From NCBI GenBank assembly GCA_039621445.1, contig CP154956.1, forward strand, positions 45,551,291 to 45,615,290: a stretch of DNA of 64,000 nt, read 5' to 3'. The position numbers were made by a program, and so were the translations under genes. The notes beneath the pieces were generated by a model. That model saw nothing but the letters and a program-made list of their open reading frames with translations. It had not been told where the DNA came from and did no database searches. Numbering within the stretch: the stretch's first letter is position 1; each line of letters opens with the position of its first letter. Source of the stretch: Euglena gracilis. Lineage: Eukaryota; Euglenida; Euglenophyceae; Euglenales. This document shows positions 1 to 29,120 of the stretch, one piece after another.

Positions 1-617
<617 letters not shown>

Positions 618-618
<1 letters not shown>

Positions 619-1639
619 CGTGCATTTGCATACCTAAGCTTTCCCTTTCAGTTAAGTTTGTTTTGACGGGCCGCGACCCCAAATCACGTCGGACCTCGAA
701 TGGCTTCTACAAGGGGCTGAGTCTCGCACAGGAAATGGTGGGCCAGGCCACCCTCCCCTTTCATTGGGGCAGGAAATGTTTATGTCTTTCATAATTAAAA
801 TTCCTGAGGTGAGTTTTTTTTTTGCATCCTCCACCATTTCGACATTTCTTTTCTGTTTATTTTCACAAGGAAAATTCAAGCAATTCCACCGTGTGCTTGT
901 TCCACTTTTTTTTGGACTCATTTTCATTGAAGTTGTTGCTCAAATGCAATAAGGCACTTCAACATACATTTAAACGGATACCAAATGAAAAGAGGAAATG
1001 CAAAAAAAATCAAGCAATGTTAGTTGCATGTGAACTCCTTTGCACCTCCCACAGTGTCCACACATTCTTCAACAGGTGGGATCTTTACCACAGAAGAACC
1101 TTCCGGGGGGGGGGGGGTGCTCCAAAATCAGAGAGCGATACAAAAGGGATGGCAGTGCTCCATGAAGGATGTTCCACCTGCCATTTAAATTGCACCTCTA
1201 TAAAATATTTTCTTTCATTATGCGGAATTTTTTGTTGAGGACCATGTGCCCGTTTGAACAATTATTCACATCTGTCTCCCTTTGAAAACGTGGGGACATG
1301 AGTAAGACAGTCTTGCACACGTTCCAAAGTATTTCCGAAAATATAGAAGTACCTGAAGAAAGCGTGGCGCAAGTGTGTGTAGAAGCGCCATTGAATGCCC
1401 ACAGTTGCACTTTCTTGTTTTGTGTTATATCGGACAACACTCCTGACCAGGAATGAGATGTGTTCCCAGGTAATAATGCCTCCCCTCCCCCTCCCCCGGT
1501 CACACTGCGTGAAGGTGTCGCCGAAATAGCTGTGTCCAGTACAAAAAGAGGAAGGGCCGACAGGACCGCGCTGTTTGCTGGGACCCCCCCCCCCCGAACC
1601 CCCCCCAGGTTTGCCTCAGCCTTGCCTGTCCCATCCCAG
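618..1639. other. Non-coding stretch upstream of the first recognised exon
   Basis: Unique-looking sequence with no convincing coding region. A good GTGAGT donor lies near 808 and a possible acceptor at about 1075 (TTCAACAG), so undetected upstream exons of the coiled-coil gene could lie here. Runs of G (about 1107-1117) and C (about 1585-1606) are present. Confidence 0.4.
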
Positions 1640-18188
<16,549 letters not shown>

Positions 18189-18397
18189 AACAGAAACCTG
18201 ATCACAACAAAACCCAATGAGGCAGCAAGGAACACCACACCATACCACACGAGACCAAATCACACCCACCCACCCATGTCCGCACACACCACACATGCTC
18301 GTACGCGTGCACGCATGCACGCATACTTGCACGCACGTTCGCATGCTCACACATACATGTGCATACATGCCAACACACAAACACACGCACATCACGC

Positions 18398-19050
<653 letters not shown>

Positions 19051-19087
19051 CGTGCGTGCACGCACATAGCCCACACCCACACAAGCA

Positions 19088-19420
19088 GATGCAGGCAAAC
19101 ATTTTGTGCGGCTCCGCTGGCCCCAACTCTCTGAACCGGCTGCCGTTCTCGGCTGTGCTGCAGGCGCTCAATGAGCCCCCGCCTGCCCCGACACCCCCCG
19201 CCGGCCAGTCTGGGCCGGTCTCGCCCGCGGGAAAGGGCAAGGATCCTCGGCCTCGGCCCACGCCGTCGGACGCCTCCGCCCCCGCCTCCCCCGCCGCCGG
19301 GCCCCGCGCTGGGCCGTATTCCAGCCCCAGCCCCAGCCCCAGCCCCAGTGCCAGTGCCGGCCCCGGTGGCTGCGCCAAACCCCCTGTTCGGGGTGTGCCT
19401 GGGCTGGGCGGTGAATGGGG
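19088..19420 (+). other. Pro/Ser/Ala-rich open stretch, possible exon
   Basis: High-GC sequence open in two frames, one containing a Ser-Pro repeat and the other an Ala-Pro repeat from CCCCAG units at about 19324-19356. It could be a further exon of the upstream gene, but splice phase does not decide. Confidence 0.3.
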
Positions 19421-19637
19421 CGGGGGTCGGAGGGGGTGGCATCTTTGGAGGTCTTAGCCAGCCGCATTGAGAATTTGCTCATCGCACTTCTTGGTATCAC
19501 ACTACTCCCCACCTTCCCCTCTTTCCCTCCATTGAATTCACGCCTCCCCCCCCCCCCAATCCAGCCTCATGCACTTCCACCGCAAAAATGCAAGCTGGGG
19601 TTGTGGCAATTTGTGTGTGTGGGTGGGTTGGGTGCGT

Positions 19638-19643
19638 GCGTGC

Positions 19644-19704
<61 letters not shown>
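19638..19704. repeat. (GT)n microsatellite
   Basis: GT tract leading into ACTGCTGCAGGGTTTCCC, the same junction as at 10108-10170. Confidence 0.92.
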
Positions 19705-19705
<1 letters not shown>

Positions 19706-19713
19706 CTGCTGCA

Positions 19714-20485
19714 GGGTTTCCCACAAATTTGTGCCACGAATAATCACGAATAATCACGAACCAGCACGAATTTGGGGATTTTCCGAAATCACGAATAATC
19801 ACGAATAATCACGAACAATCACGAATTTCCACGAACGACCTGGAACAGTTGTTGTTCTCACTGCAGAATGTCTTCTTCTGAGAATGCCTCAATCAAGGAG
19901 CAATCCTCCTCAAAACGGAAATGAACGTGGAAACGGAATGGAAATATGATGGCCCAGAAGCAAAAGAATCAGCAAATGATGGGGAAGGCCACATTTCGGC
20001 CTTTTGTTTCATTTTTGACTTTTGTGATATTATTAGTGGGTTGGACAATGTTCCAAGCTTTCAAGCTGAAGTGTGTGGAAGACATTCTGCCAAGCCACTG
20101 TCATGATGTTCTGCAGTGGCTATGCTGAGCAGCGCTTCTCTGTTCAACGTGTGATCTGATCCTTTCTGCCCTTGGACAGCACACTGTGCAATATAACACT
20201 GCACAACATCGTCATTCATTGCCGTCACTTTTTGTCTGCAGCTTTGCTTCATGTTCAAGATCCTTGTCCAATCTTGGTGGTGAAAGAGCTTCGTTTTTGA
20301 TATTTCTGCTGTTGGAAAACAAAGCAAATGAGGGGGGTGCATTGGTTTTTGGCAGGTTTAGTTTAAAACCGGGCGATTTTTGGGTAGCACAAATAATCAC
20401 GAATAACCACGAATAATCACGAATAATAACAAATAATCACGAATCAGAATTGAAGGTCCCCAGCACGAATTTGCGGGAAACCCTG
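19714..20485. mobile_element. CAGGGTTTCCC element with CACGAATAATCACGAA repeats
   Basis: Starts CAGGGTTTCCCACAAATTTG and ends CAAATTCGTGC-type sequence inverted (CACGAATTTGCGGGAAACCCTG, 20464-20485). Inside are several AATAATCACGAA units at both ends. The termini resemble hAT elements, but a perfect 8-bp duplication is not seen. No clear protein is encoded. Confidence 0.6.
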
Positions 20486-22117
20486 GTGCTGTGTACTCCC
20501 CGTGCCTCCCTTCCACCGTCGTCACAGGCGCCGCCAAGCACGGCTACGGCTCCCGGGTCGGCAGCAAGGCGCCGCTCGCCGCCCTGGAACGTGGGGCCCC
20601 ACCCAGGCTTTGGCGCTGCCCACCCACGGCATTGGCCCTGGCCCAGGGATCCTCACACGTCCTGAAAAGGAAATTCACGGAAATTCACAGAGGATCACGG
20701 AAATGGATGGAAGGCCATTTTCACGGAAATCACGGAAATTCATGGAAATTCACGGATAAGGTGGAGGGTTCGGAAATTTTTTTGGGTCTTTTTTGAATGT
20801 GCTTTGTTTGTGCAGATGCATTTGATGGGATGTCATGCACATTCTCTGCCTTTCCAAATAGACAACCACGCAAGCAAAACCTCATTCAGACAAGCACAGA
20901 TGATTTTATGGCCGCTTTCCTCCATTCTGGTCTCCCTTTCACAAAATTGGACCATGAAAGCATGAGGAGCAAGCCAAGCCGCCAGACAGCCATTGTCCAT
21001 TAGAAAGAATTTCAGCCTGGTGAATGTAAAAAATACCGGATGCCCACTGACATTTGGGAATAAAGAGCTGGAGGGAGCTGCAATGAATGATGGGCAGGTT
21101 GTGAATGGCCAGCACGTTCATCCCAACCGCGATGCTGGAAAGCCGCCTCACTTCCATCCAGAGATGACTACAAGGCAAATATGCAAAAAAAAAAAGAACA
21201 AGAATGACATGGAGAACTTCTCACTCTCAGTTTTGTCAAAAAAGAAAACTCATCATCCCCCCACATAACTCAACTAAGCAAAAAGCAACTGACATACTAT
21301 AAACAAAGGAGGCTGTTCTCTGCAGAATTTCTCTGCAGCCAAAGATCATGAAAATGAAATTTTTTGCGCACTTTGGCAAATTGTTTGCTGTTCTATGCCT
21401 CCTTCCTGTCCTTGTACAGCAAGACCAGGGCGTTGCTTAAGACCCCCCAGTGGGGTGTCCTGGAAAATGTGGGCTGGTTGGAAATAGGCTGCTTGCTGAC
21501 CCCCCCCCCCCAATAGGGGTCCCAGGGCTGAAACTAGGCCCAGCTGGGGGTCAAACCAAAGAATTGAAACTGCAAAAATGCCCCAAAAAAACTGCCAACA
21601 ATTCAAAACCATTTTTAACCAAGTTGCCTTGGCCAGCCTTTATGTGAAAAAAATGGGCAAAAATGGGCAAAAATGGGTCAATATTTTTGCCCATTTTTGC
21701 ACATTTTTTTCTGAACCCCCCCCCCCACTGATAAACCCCTCTCCGGCCGACCAACCAAACCTTGACTTATAGACCCCCCCTTTTGGGAAGAAAAATGAAA
21801 GACACCGGGGGTCGGGTTTTCACCAACAATTCCTTGACTCATAACCCCCCCCCTTCAACTGACCAACCAAACCAAATTCTATAAACCCCGGGTGTTTATA
21901 ATTTGGGGGGGGTGAGGTTGGCAATACTGTATTTTTTAGTTTGTCTGAGAGCATTGGTTCCCATTACACCATGAATTATTTTGACAACAATTTTTTTTGA
22001 AAAACAGCAGTCAATCAGACAAAAAAATATGGTTCAATCACAAAACTCATTCATTTCTGCAACTGGAAATGCCAATTATTTAGATACCAGGCAGTTTCTG
22101 TCCGTTAAACAGAACCT
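20486..22117. other. Mixed non-coding region
   Basis: 20500-20650 is GC-rich and might be an exon (ValThrGlyAlaAlaLys frame), unproven. 20660-20765 has short GGAAATTCACGG repeats. 20797-21000 has a frame with DDFMAAFLHSGLPFTKLDH, vaguely like a hAT transposase segment. 21438-21920 holds C-tract element pieces, including TATAAACCCCGGGTGTTTATA. Confidence 0.35.
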
Positions 22118-22128
22118 ATGATGATGAC

Positions 22129-22214
<86 letters not shown>

Positions 22215-22219
22215 CGATG
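22118..22219. repeat. (GAT)n trinucleotide repeat
   Basis: About 33 GAT/ATG/TGA units with two GAC interruptions. Open in several frames (poly-Met, poly-Ile), not coding. Confidence 0.97.
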
Positions 22220-24910
22220 AAAATATCAATTATGCCCTGTAAAAGAACTTTCATTGTGAATCCTTCGTTGACCAAAACTATGACACAGGACAGAAAAAGC
22301 AGAAGATGAGGGCAGGTGCTGTTCATTCGAATTTCTAGCTGGATGAGGCAACCTCCCCCCCCCCTGCCTTGACGGGCCAAAGAGCGGGGGAAGTGCAGTT
22401 GACACGGGGTGTGTGTCATGGACACGCCGTGTCATGTGCACTGTGCCATAAATAAAATGGCATTTTGGGTACGGGAAAAGTGCGGTTGACATGGGGGGGG
22501 TGTCATGGGCCAGCTGTGTCAAGGACAAAAGGGGGGGGAAGGAGCATGTTTTCTTTGCCGTTGAATCTTTCACCGAAGGAAATTTTTCTTTGCCGTTTCT
22601 TTTGGAACTTTTTTTCCTTTCAGAACTGAAAAAAAATAAATAATAAAATACCTGAGCCACCTCAGATCTTGCCTTGGCTATTGGGCAAGAGTGGCATTGA
22701 ACCCCTGGCCAGGAAATTGGTAAATGTGTTTTACGGCTGCACTATCTGACTACACTCAAAGAATCATTTACGGAGGGAGAGAGAACATATATGCCCCACA
22801 GGGGTGGGGGCATGCCTGAATTGGCCATCAAAATATGAGCAAAAATATGTGTGCACATTGGTCAGTGCGGGTCATTTTTGGTCGTTTTTGGGACCCGACC
22901 TGGCAAAAATCATTTGGCAAACGCAACGTGGGGTGAAACCCCCCCAATATAATCAACCCCCAAACATAAGCAACCCCTGACTGGACAATATGAAAAAATT
23001 TTCATTAAAACGGCACAGAAACAGTCGAAATCAGCGATTCCAAACCAAAGCAACCCCCAATGTGAGCAAACCCTGGAGCTGATCCTTGGAAACCCAAATA
23101 TGAGCAGCCGGTTGCTTGTATTTGGTGGGGTGGGGTGTTTTGGCCATTATTGTCCAAAATGATCCTAAACGCCCCAAAAGGGCAAAATTGCCCCCAAACA
23201 TACCACCGTACCTTATATGTGTCAATGGGCATGTGTGGTGGGAAACTCCTGAAAACCCACAAAATATAGCAATAACATACAAAATATGCGAAACACGAGC
23301 TTATTGACAAAAAAAATGAAATATACCTAAAGCAAGGTATGTGAGCAAAACAAGGGCGCACCCCCCCCCCCGCGCTCTGTGCTGTCATCCCTGCTTCCTT
23401 CGTCCTCCTCCCTTTCACTGTCACTGTCCACATCGCACTTGTTCCAGGACCGAGCATTTAGTTTGGACTCTTTAAACCATCACAAAAACCCCTGAACTGA
23501 ACATTCAGCTGCCAAAAAAAACTCTCACACTGACCAGCAGTGAATCCACCAAAATCCGCTGTGAAGATTCGAGTAATACAGATGAGCAAGCACACACACA
23601 CACACACACACACAAACGTCCTCAAATAATTTTTAGGAACAGAATTAGCGAACCTCTCGTGGGTGGCTAGAGGGGGGAGTTCCCAAACAGGGATTTCTTT
23701 GAAGACCAGGTTGGGGTTCCATTCCGCCCAGTGGGGAGGGGATCCAGGAGACCCATTTTGGGGGGGTCACTTTTGGGGCTAAAAGATTCTCGGCGCTTGG
23801 CGCCGAAAAAAAGCCAAGAATGGCCAAAACTGGCAGGGGACCCACAAGGCCCAATTATTGTGGTTTGATGCTCAAGATTTGGTTCTTTTAGGTTGATGAG
23901 AGTGTGCAGAAAGCAAATGTCTTAAAATCTGCGTTTCCATTCAGAAAATTTCGGTTTATGGGGAAAAAACAATAAAAATTTTTTTTGAGAATTTCTTATC
24001 CCCCACCTCCTAGGAGTCTTTAATGGCAGCTTGGTGCTGTAACCCCTATTTTCATCCTTTTAAAATGGCGGTCCTTGCCTTGTCTGTCCTTCAGTCCACC
24101 TGTCTGTCTATCTGTCCAACCCTTTGTTTGTTATCAGGCTGTTTGTCGGTCGGATGGTTAGTCGGTCGGTCTGTCAGTCGGTCGTCAATCCGACTTGCCT
24201 GCCTGCTCACCTGAACCTCTTTCTGCCCCCCCCCCCCTGCATTATCACATTAATGCTGATGTTCTTTGACCTTTTTCGGAAAAGAATGTTCTGCTTCGCA
24301 CCGGAATTGATTCTTTCACCCCAGTGAGGGCATCCTGAACTATCATCACGAATAGTGGCCTGGCCTGGCCTGTGAGAAAGGCATTGGCAGCCATTGTTAA
24401 AACGGCCCCATGCAACCAATCCAGTGGGGTTGGTGAAAAAAATTGGGTTGGTGGAATAGGGTTAGGGTAAGGAGTTAGGCCGAACTTTAGGCCTAGCTTA
24501 TAGATTAGTGTTAGGTGTACAAGGTAGGCCTAAAATTTGGCCGAACTCCTAACCCTTACCAGACTCCATCAACAATGCAAAAAAATGAACCCCTGGATTG
24601 GTTATACGCTCCCCACTGGGGGGAGGGGGGGGGCATACAAGCAATGGCCAGGTGTTCATAAACATCAGGGCAGCATGGGGTGGATGAGAAAATGGATTTG
24701 GGAGGATAATGGACAATCATTGTGCAACATCAGAAGCCATCTAAAAAGAAATCATCAAGCATCCTCCCCCCACCAGACTCGGGACAAAGTCAGCAGGGGT
24801 CTTGCTCAAAGCTTGCTGTAAATTGGCATACTGGGCCCAATCCTGGATAGGTGCCATATCATGACATTTTTTCTTTGCCACAGCAACCAATAAAAAAAGA
24901 TATTGTTGTA
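22220..24910. other. No gene recognised
   Basis: AT-richer sequence with C-tracts at 22357, 22938 and 23361. 22930-23340 contains repeated CAACCCCCAAACATAAGC-type words. A small CTCGGCGCTTGGCGCCGA hairpin lies at about 23789-23806. GTCGGTCGGT runs lie at 24140-24185, and a weak direct repeat GGCCTA near 24500. Confidence 0.4.
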
Positions 24911-25115
24911 GGTGGTGGTGGTGGTGGTGGTGGTGGTGGTGGTGGTGGTGGTGGTGGTGGTGGTGGTGGTGGTGGTGGTGGTGGTGGTGGTGGTGGTGGT
25001 GGTGGTGGTGGTGGTGGTGGTGGTGGTGGTGGTGGTGGTGGTGGTGGTGGTGGTGGTGGTGGTGACGATGATCTTGAGGATGATGATGATGGTGATGATG
25101 ATGGTGGTGGTGATG
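24911..25115. repeat. (GGT)n trinucleotide repeat, then GAT/GGT mixture
   Basis: About 50 GGT units from 24911 to 25063, followed by GATGATGATGGT. Open in all three plus frames, so the poly-Gly and poly-Val frames carry no weight. Confidence 0.97.
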
Positions 25116-25471
25116 CCAACGGCTACATGTTTGGCCCTTTCGGGGGCTGTGCGCCTAAATATACTCAATTAACACACTACACAGACCGCAAAACTCACTC
25201 TCTGCACCTACACAAAATGATACATGATTGATTCACGCATTGAAAATAATTCATAATGGGTAGCTTGACCCTGACCTTGCATTTAATGGCAAAGGGCTTG
25301 CCCTGTGAAATGGTGAATGAGGAAAGGTTTTGTCAACTGATGGTGAAAGTGACTTGGTCACAGTTCAGCTCCAAAGGGAATAGGAGGGGTTCCAATCAAA
25401 GAAACTGCCCAAAGAAAGCCCCAGCCCCAGCGGCCCCCAAGGGTTCACGAAATGATTTTTGGGCAGAGTTA

Positions 25472-25808
25472 AACCCCCCCCACCTATAAGAAACCGGTTT
25501 TCTTATAGGTGGGTTTCCAAAAAATGGCCCGAGGGGTTTCTTATAGGTGGGGGTTTCTTATAGGTGGGTTTCAATGTCCGAAAAGTTTTGAGCCGACAAA
25601 AAGCCAAAAGTGGCCAAAAACGGTCAAAAATTTCCTTCGGCGCCTTCGGCGCCGAAGAAAAAAGGGGGTGGTTGGGTTCAAAGCTCCCCAGGGGTTTCTT
25701 ATAGGTGGGGGTTTCTTATAGGTGGGCGTCGGTCTGAAAATGCCCAAAGGGTTTCTTATAGGTGGGGGTTTCTTATAGAGGGGGGTTTCTTATAGGTGGG
25801 GGGGGTTT
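25472..25808. mobile_element. TA-flanked MITE, CCTATAAGAAACC family
   Basis: Ends AACCCCCCCCACCTATAAG and, inverted, CTTATAGGTGGGGGGGGTTT, flanked by TA (25470-25471 and 25809-25810). Internally TTTCTTATAGGTGGG recurs at least six times. Confidence 0.7.
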
Positions 25809-25810
25809 TA

Positions 25811-27340
25811 GGGGCAGATGGCCTCTAGGCTTGCCCAATGTCTTGGGTGAATCAGTTAAGAAATGTCGATTTCGCTGAGCGGGAAAATGTTTAGGTCATC
25901 AAACTGGAACCTGCTGCCGCCACTTGTCTGCACCATGCCAAATCCCGACCCTCCCCCACAACTTCCCTGAACAGACAACCCCTCCCAACTTCCCATTGAG
26001 GGCTAAATGCCGTTGGAGGGGATCTGGGACAGGCTGGCCTTGGCCAACCCCCAGGAGACAAATATTATGCAGAGTATTATGCGGCGCCTGCCTACCCAGG
26101 CACCCCCCCCACATACCTGCTTTCCCTTGGCCAAAGCAATACTCTGTTTCTGGGCTTCAGCGTCGTAGTGGGTGGCTTGGCCAGGTGCCCAGACACTTTT
26201 TGGCCATGTGTCTTGTGTCCTTCAATTACCCAAAGGTTTCAAGACACTTTGGGCAGAATTCACCTTTTCCGAAAAAAAGGCCAAAAAAAACAGCTCAAAG
26301 GGTGGGAGCTTGAAACTCTGTTGCACCTGGGGTCAAAATAAACATATTCCTCTTTTAAACACCCATGTTTCCCCCAAAGACAGCACTTCGGGCCATGCGC
26401 TCCACCCCCCCCCCCCCGGGGTCCCTTGGAGTGCCTGCCCAGAGGGGCACCTCCCCCTGGGCTGGAGTCGGCACCGCCTTAAAATTCAACCTGGTGGGGG
26501 GCATGGGGAGTTTTGGGGTGGATAAGTGGGGCCACAGTGGGGGGGGGTATGCAAGTGGATACGGAAATGGAGATGAACAGGATCTTGCAATTTTGGGTTT
26601 GGGGGGGGAGGCAACCCCCCCACACACGAGGTTTGGGCGTGAAGCCAGAGCCCCTACAGTTTCAGGAAAGTTGTATTCAGTTTCCCCCACACAGTTATAC
26701 AGCCCCTGCACACAGTTTCCCCCCTGCTTTTCCCCCCTGACTGGACAAAGAAACCCCCAACTGTCTGGCCTGATTTGGGATGATACGTGGGGGGTGCAGG
26801 AGTTTACTGATCCAAATCAGTCATGCCTCCCTCGAGGGGCAACATGGCCGGTGAACAGTGGAGTTTGGAATTTGCGAAATGGGTCGAAACATGCGATCGG
26901 TCATTTTCAGGGAGCTGTCCAGTGTGGCTGAGTTCTGAGGGTACCAAGCGAAAGGTCTTGGGGAGAGCTTTTAATTGATATGCTGTATGGCACCTTAGGT
27001 GTGGGATTTCACAAACTAAGATGTCAAATTTTGGAATACACGATCGCTGGAAATAAGCGCATCATGGCTGAATCCTGTGGACGTCAGTCAAAAGCCCTTG
27101 AGAAGAGCTTTCGATTGATGGGTAACATGGTATCAGACATGTGAAAGTTTTCATATCAGAATCAGTTACCAGCTGCCTGCATCCCAAGTAAACGGGCGCC
27201 TGTCTTGAACACCGTTTTATACAAAACGGACGGGCGCCTGTCCTATTTGAGTATTTGGGGGGTCCTTTGGCCTATGGGTGTGCTCAAATAAAGGGGGGGA
27301 GTGGTACCCTAATGTAAGCAATTTTTTCCCGACCAGATGC
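25811..27340. other. No gene recognised
   Basis: Unique-looking sequence with C/G tracts (26405-26419, 26540-26546, 26617-26624). 27183-27242 has an inverted pair around CGTTTTATACAAAACG flanked by GGGCGCCTGTC repeats. Confidence 0.35.
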
Positions 27341-27559
27341 CTACCGGGCTTTTTTGGTGTTTTTAGCATCCACGGGTGCACTTTTGGGTGTTCACGGGTA
27401 CCTCCAAGGGTGCCCGTGAACACTCAAAAATGTTCACGGGTGACCATATGAAAAACCGTTTAACGTTCACGGCTTATGGGCACCCATGAACGGAAAATGA
27501 AACAAAAACCATTCGTGATTATTTCTGCCGCCAATATCCTTTCGGTGTGTTCCACAGCC

Positions 27560-27853
27560 ATGAAGCGTGCTGTGAACCTGATGGATGCTCAGATGCCTGA
27601 ACCACCAACCCTACAACAATTTGAAGCTGTTTTGCGAACCACAATGTCGCTAGGTAGAGCAACGGTGGATGCCCTTTGGGGCCAAACCCATGGGGATCAA
27701 AAGAAAAAAAATGTCCCGAAGAACCACGCCGCCTTAAGGGCTTTTTTGGAGTATATGGATGTTTGCATGTTTGCAACACGGTGCAGCTTATGCCAGTCGT
27801 GGATGATGCGGCTACATCGTCCCGAAACGCTGCGTGCTGGTAGTCCTTCTTGA
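27560..27853 (+). pseudogene. N-terminal fragment of the recombinase-family protein (element A)
   Basis: ATG follows a pyrimidine/CAG acceptor (GTTCCACAG, ends 27557). It begins MKRAVNLMDAQMPEPP and contains KNHAALRAFLEYMDVC. The first 75 residues align by eye with element B at 55074 (MKRFANMMEAQMPRPP, KNHAAVKCFLEYMDVC). It ends early at 27851-27853 and lacks the recombinase part. Confidence 0.65.
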
Positions 27854-27900
27854 ACTACCACATTGACCCAGCTCCGGAGGGCGCAACCGTTAACCAGCTA

Positions 27901-28338
27901 ACCCCCCCCAAAAATAAGACCCGGGTCTTATTTTTGGGTCCGTTGCTGGAAGCCTCCAGGGGGGGTCTTATTTTTGGGGGGGTCTTATTTTTGGATTTTT
28001 TCTTGACCGACCCGGGCCCGAAAAAACACCATTTTTCAGGTTCCCGAGAGTGCCAATTTTTTTTCCTTCGGCGCTTCGCGCCATGTGTAAATTGGTGTAG
28101 TTTGACATTTACCCTTTTTTTTCCACTTCAAAAATTTGAAATTTTTTCAAATTTCATCAGTTTTGTGCATGAAATTGGGGTTTTTGGTAATTTTTCAGGG
28201 AAAAATTTCACCGTCCCCGGCGCTTCGCGCCGTCAAGGGGGTCTTATTTATGGGGGGGGTCTTATTTTGGATTTTTGCTCAATCGGCCCAGGGGGGGTCT
28301 TATTTTTGGGGGGGGGGCCTTGTGTGGGGGGGGGGGTT
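27901..28338. mobile_element. TA-flanked MITE, AATAAGACC family, copy 1
   Basis: Ends ACCCCCCCCAAAAATAAGAC and, inverted, GTCTTATTTTTGGGGGG...TT, flanked by TA (27899-27900 and 28339-28340). About 438 bp and closely similar to 53237-53642. Contains GGCGCTTCGCGCC motifs. Inserted in element A. Confidence 0.85.
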
Positions 28339-28389
28339 TACTGTCTTCCGTTCCATCAGTCTTTCCTCCTACTCCTCCGTCCGTTCCTT

Positions 28390-28541
28390 TGTGTCCCGGT
28401 GTGGGGTTCGTGCTTTTGCTGCCACGGATGTCCTTCGGGGAAAGAGTGGTGGGCTCCACTTGTGGAGAGGGGTATCATTTTGTGTGTGCTGATTTGCGTC
28501 GTGCTCCCAAAAAGCCTTGGGTTTGTGCCGGTTGTCGTTGA
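28390..28541 (+). pseudogene. Degenerate PHD finger (element A)
   Basis: The C-terminal half reads STCGEGYHFVCADLRRAPKK and ends PWVCAGCR-stop, matching CDACGLAYHFHCQDLRRPPK and LCKAC of element C. The first Cys pair is only visible in another frame, so the finger is frame-shifted. Confidence 0.6.
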
Positions 28542-28769
28542 GTGACTGTCGTTCGTTGTTTGGGTACGTGCTTCTGGCCATGCCTATTTGAGGCATCTTG
28601 CGGAACAGCAAGCTGTCACCGCAGTCGCGTCAATGGTATGGCCTTGCCTTTTCCCGGGTTGTTCCCATTCCAAAGGGCTCCTCCAGTTCCTTCAGTTTCT
28701 CACCCCCAAAAGTGTTCACGGGTACCCCCATGGGCACCCGTGAACGGTTCACGATTTCACCCATAGTGG

Positions 28770-29120
28770 GCATTTTTTGTTTTTTTAAAAAAAACAACAA
28801 CAAAAAACCCCCCCCAAAAACACTAAAAAAACATCAAAAAACAAAAGGGAAATTTCATTGAGAAAATTCGTTATGAAACACCCAAACCATAATTTGAATC
28901 CACTAAGGGGGAGCACACGGCTGGCCGACGGCTGGCCGACGGCGTGCTCCCCCTAAGTTCAAAAAGTGCCAAAAAATGGTCAAAAACATCCAAAAATGCA
29001 AAAAAAAAATGCAATTTTATGACTTTTCCAATTTTTTGTGGGAAGTGTTTTTTGGCAGAACTGACCCAGAAATGACCGAAAAAAAATGCATTCAAAATTT
29101 TTTCCTTTTGCAAAACGTTG
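28770..29120. mobile_element. AT-hairpin element, copy 1 (with a 47-bp insertion)
   Basis: Homologous to about 50080-50330: shared GAAACACCCAAACCATAATT and GTTCAAAAAGTGCCAAAAAA. It starts with a TTTTTTGTTTTTTTAAAAAA hairpin. A 47-bp palindromic insertion (28907-28953) is absent from the other copy. Confidence 0.6.
28907..28953. mobile_element. 47-bp mini inverted-repeat insertion
   Basis: GGGGGAGCAC at one end and GTGCTCCCCC at the other, with two GGCTGGCCGAC copies between. It is flanked by TAA on both sides. The paralogous sequence near 50209 has an empty TAA at this point. Confidence 0.75.

Larger units (their letters stand above)
27343..28790 (+). mobile_element. Element A: deletion derivative of the PHD-finger/recombinase transposon family
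   Basis: Both ends carry inverted TTCACGGGTG / CACCCGTGAA repeats (about 27365-27490 and 28716-28755), as in element B. Between them are an N-terminal protein fragment (27560-27853), a TA-flanked MITE (27901-28338) and a degenerate PHD finger (28390-28541). Across the MITE the flanking sequence resembles the SSVPSVFP region just before the PHD finger of element C. Exact outer ends are not determined. Confidence 0.6.

Noticed and set aside
20797-21003. A hAT transposase gene at 20.8-21.0 kb
   Set aside because: Only one short segment (LHSGLPFTKLDH) is suggestive, with stops and no other domain, so it was kept as a remark, not a feature.
22118-25231. Poly-Met, poly-Ile, poly-Gly, poly-Val and poly-Thr frames over GAT and GGT tracts
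   Set aside because: All frames are open because of the trinucleotide repeat.
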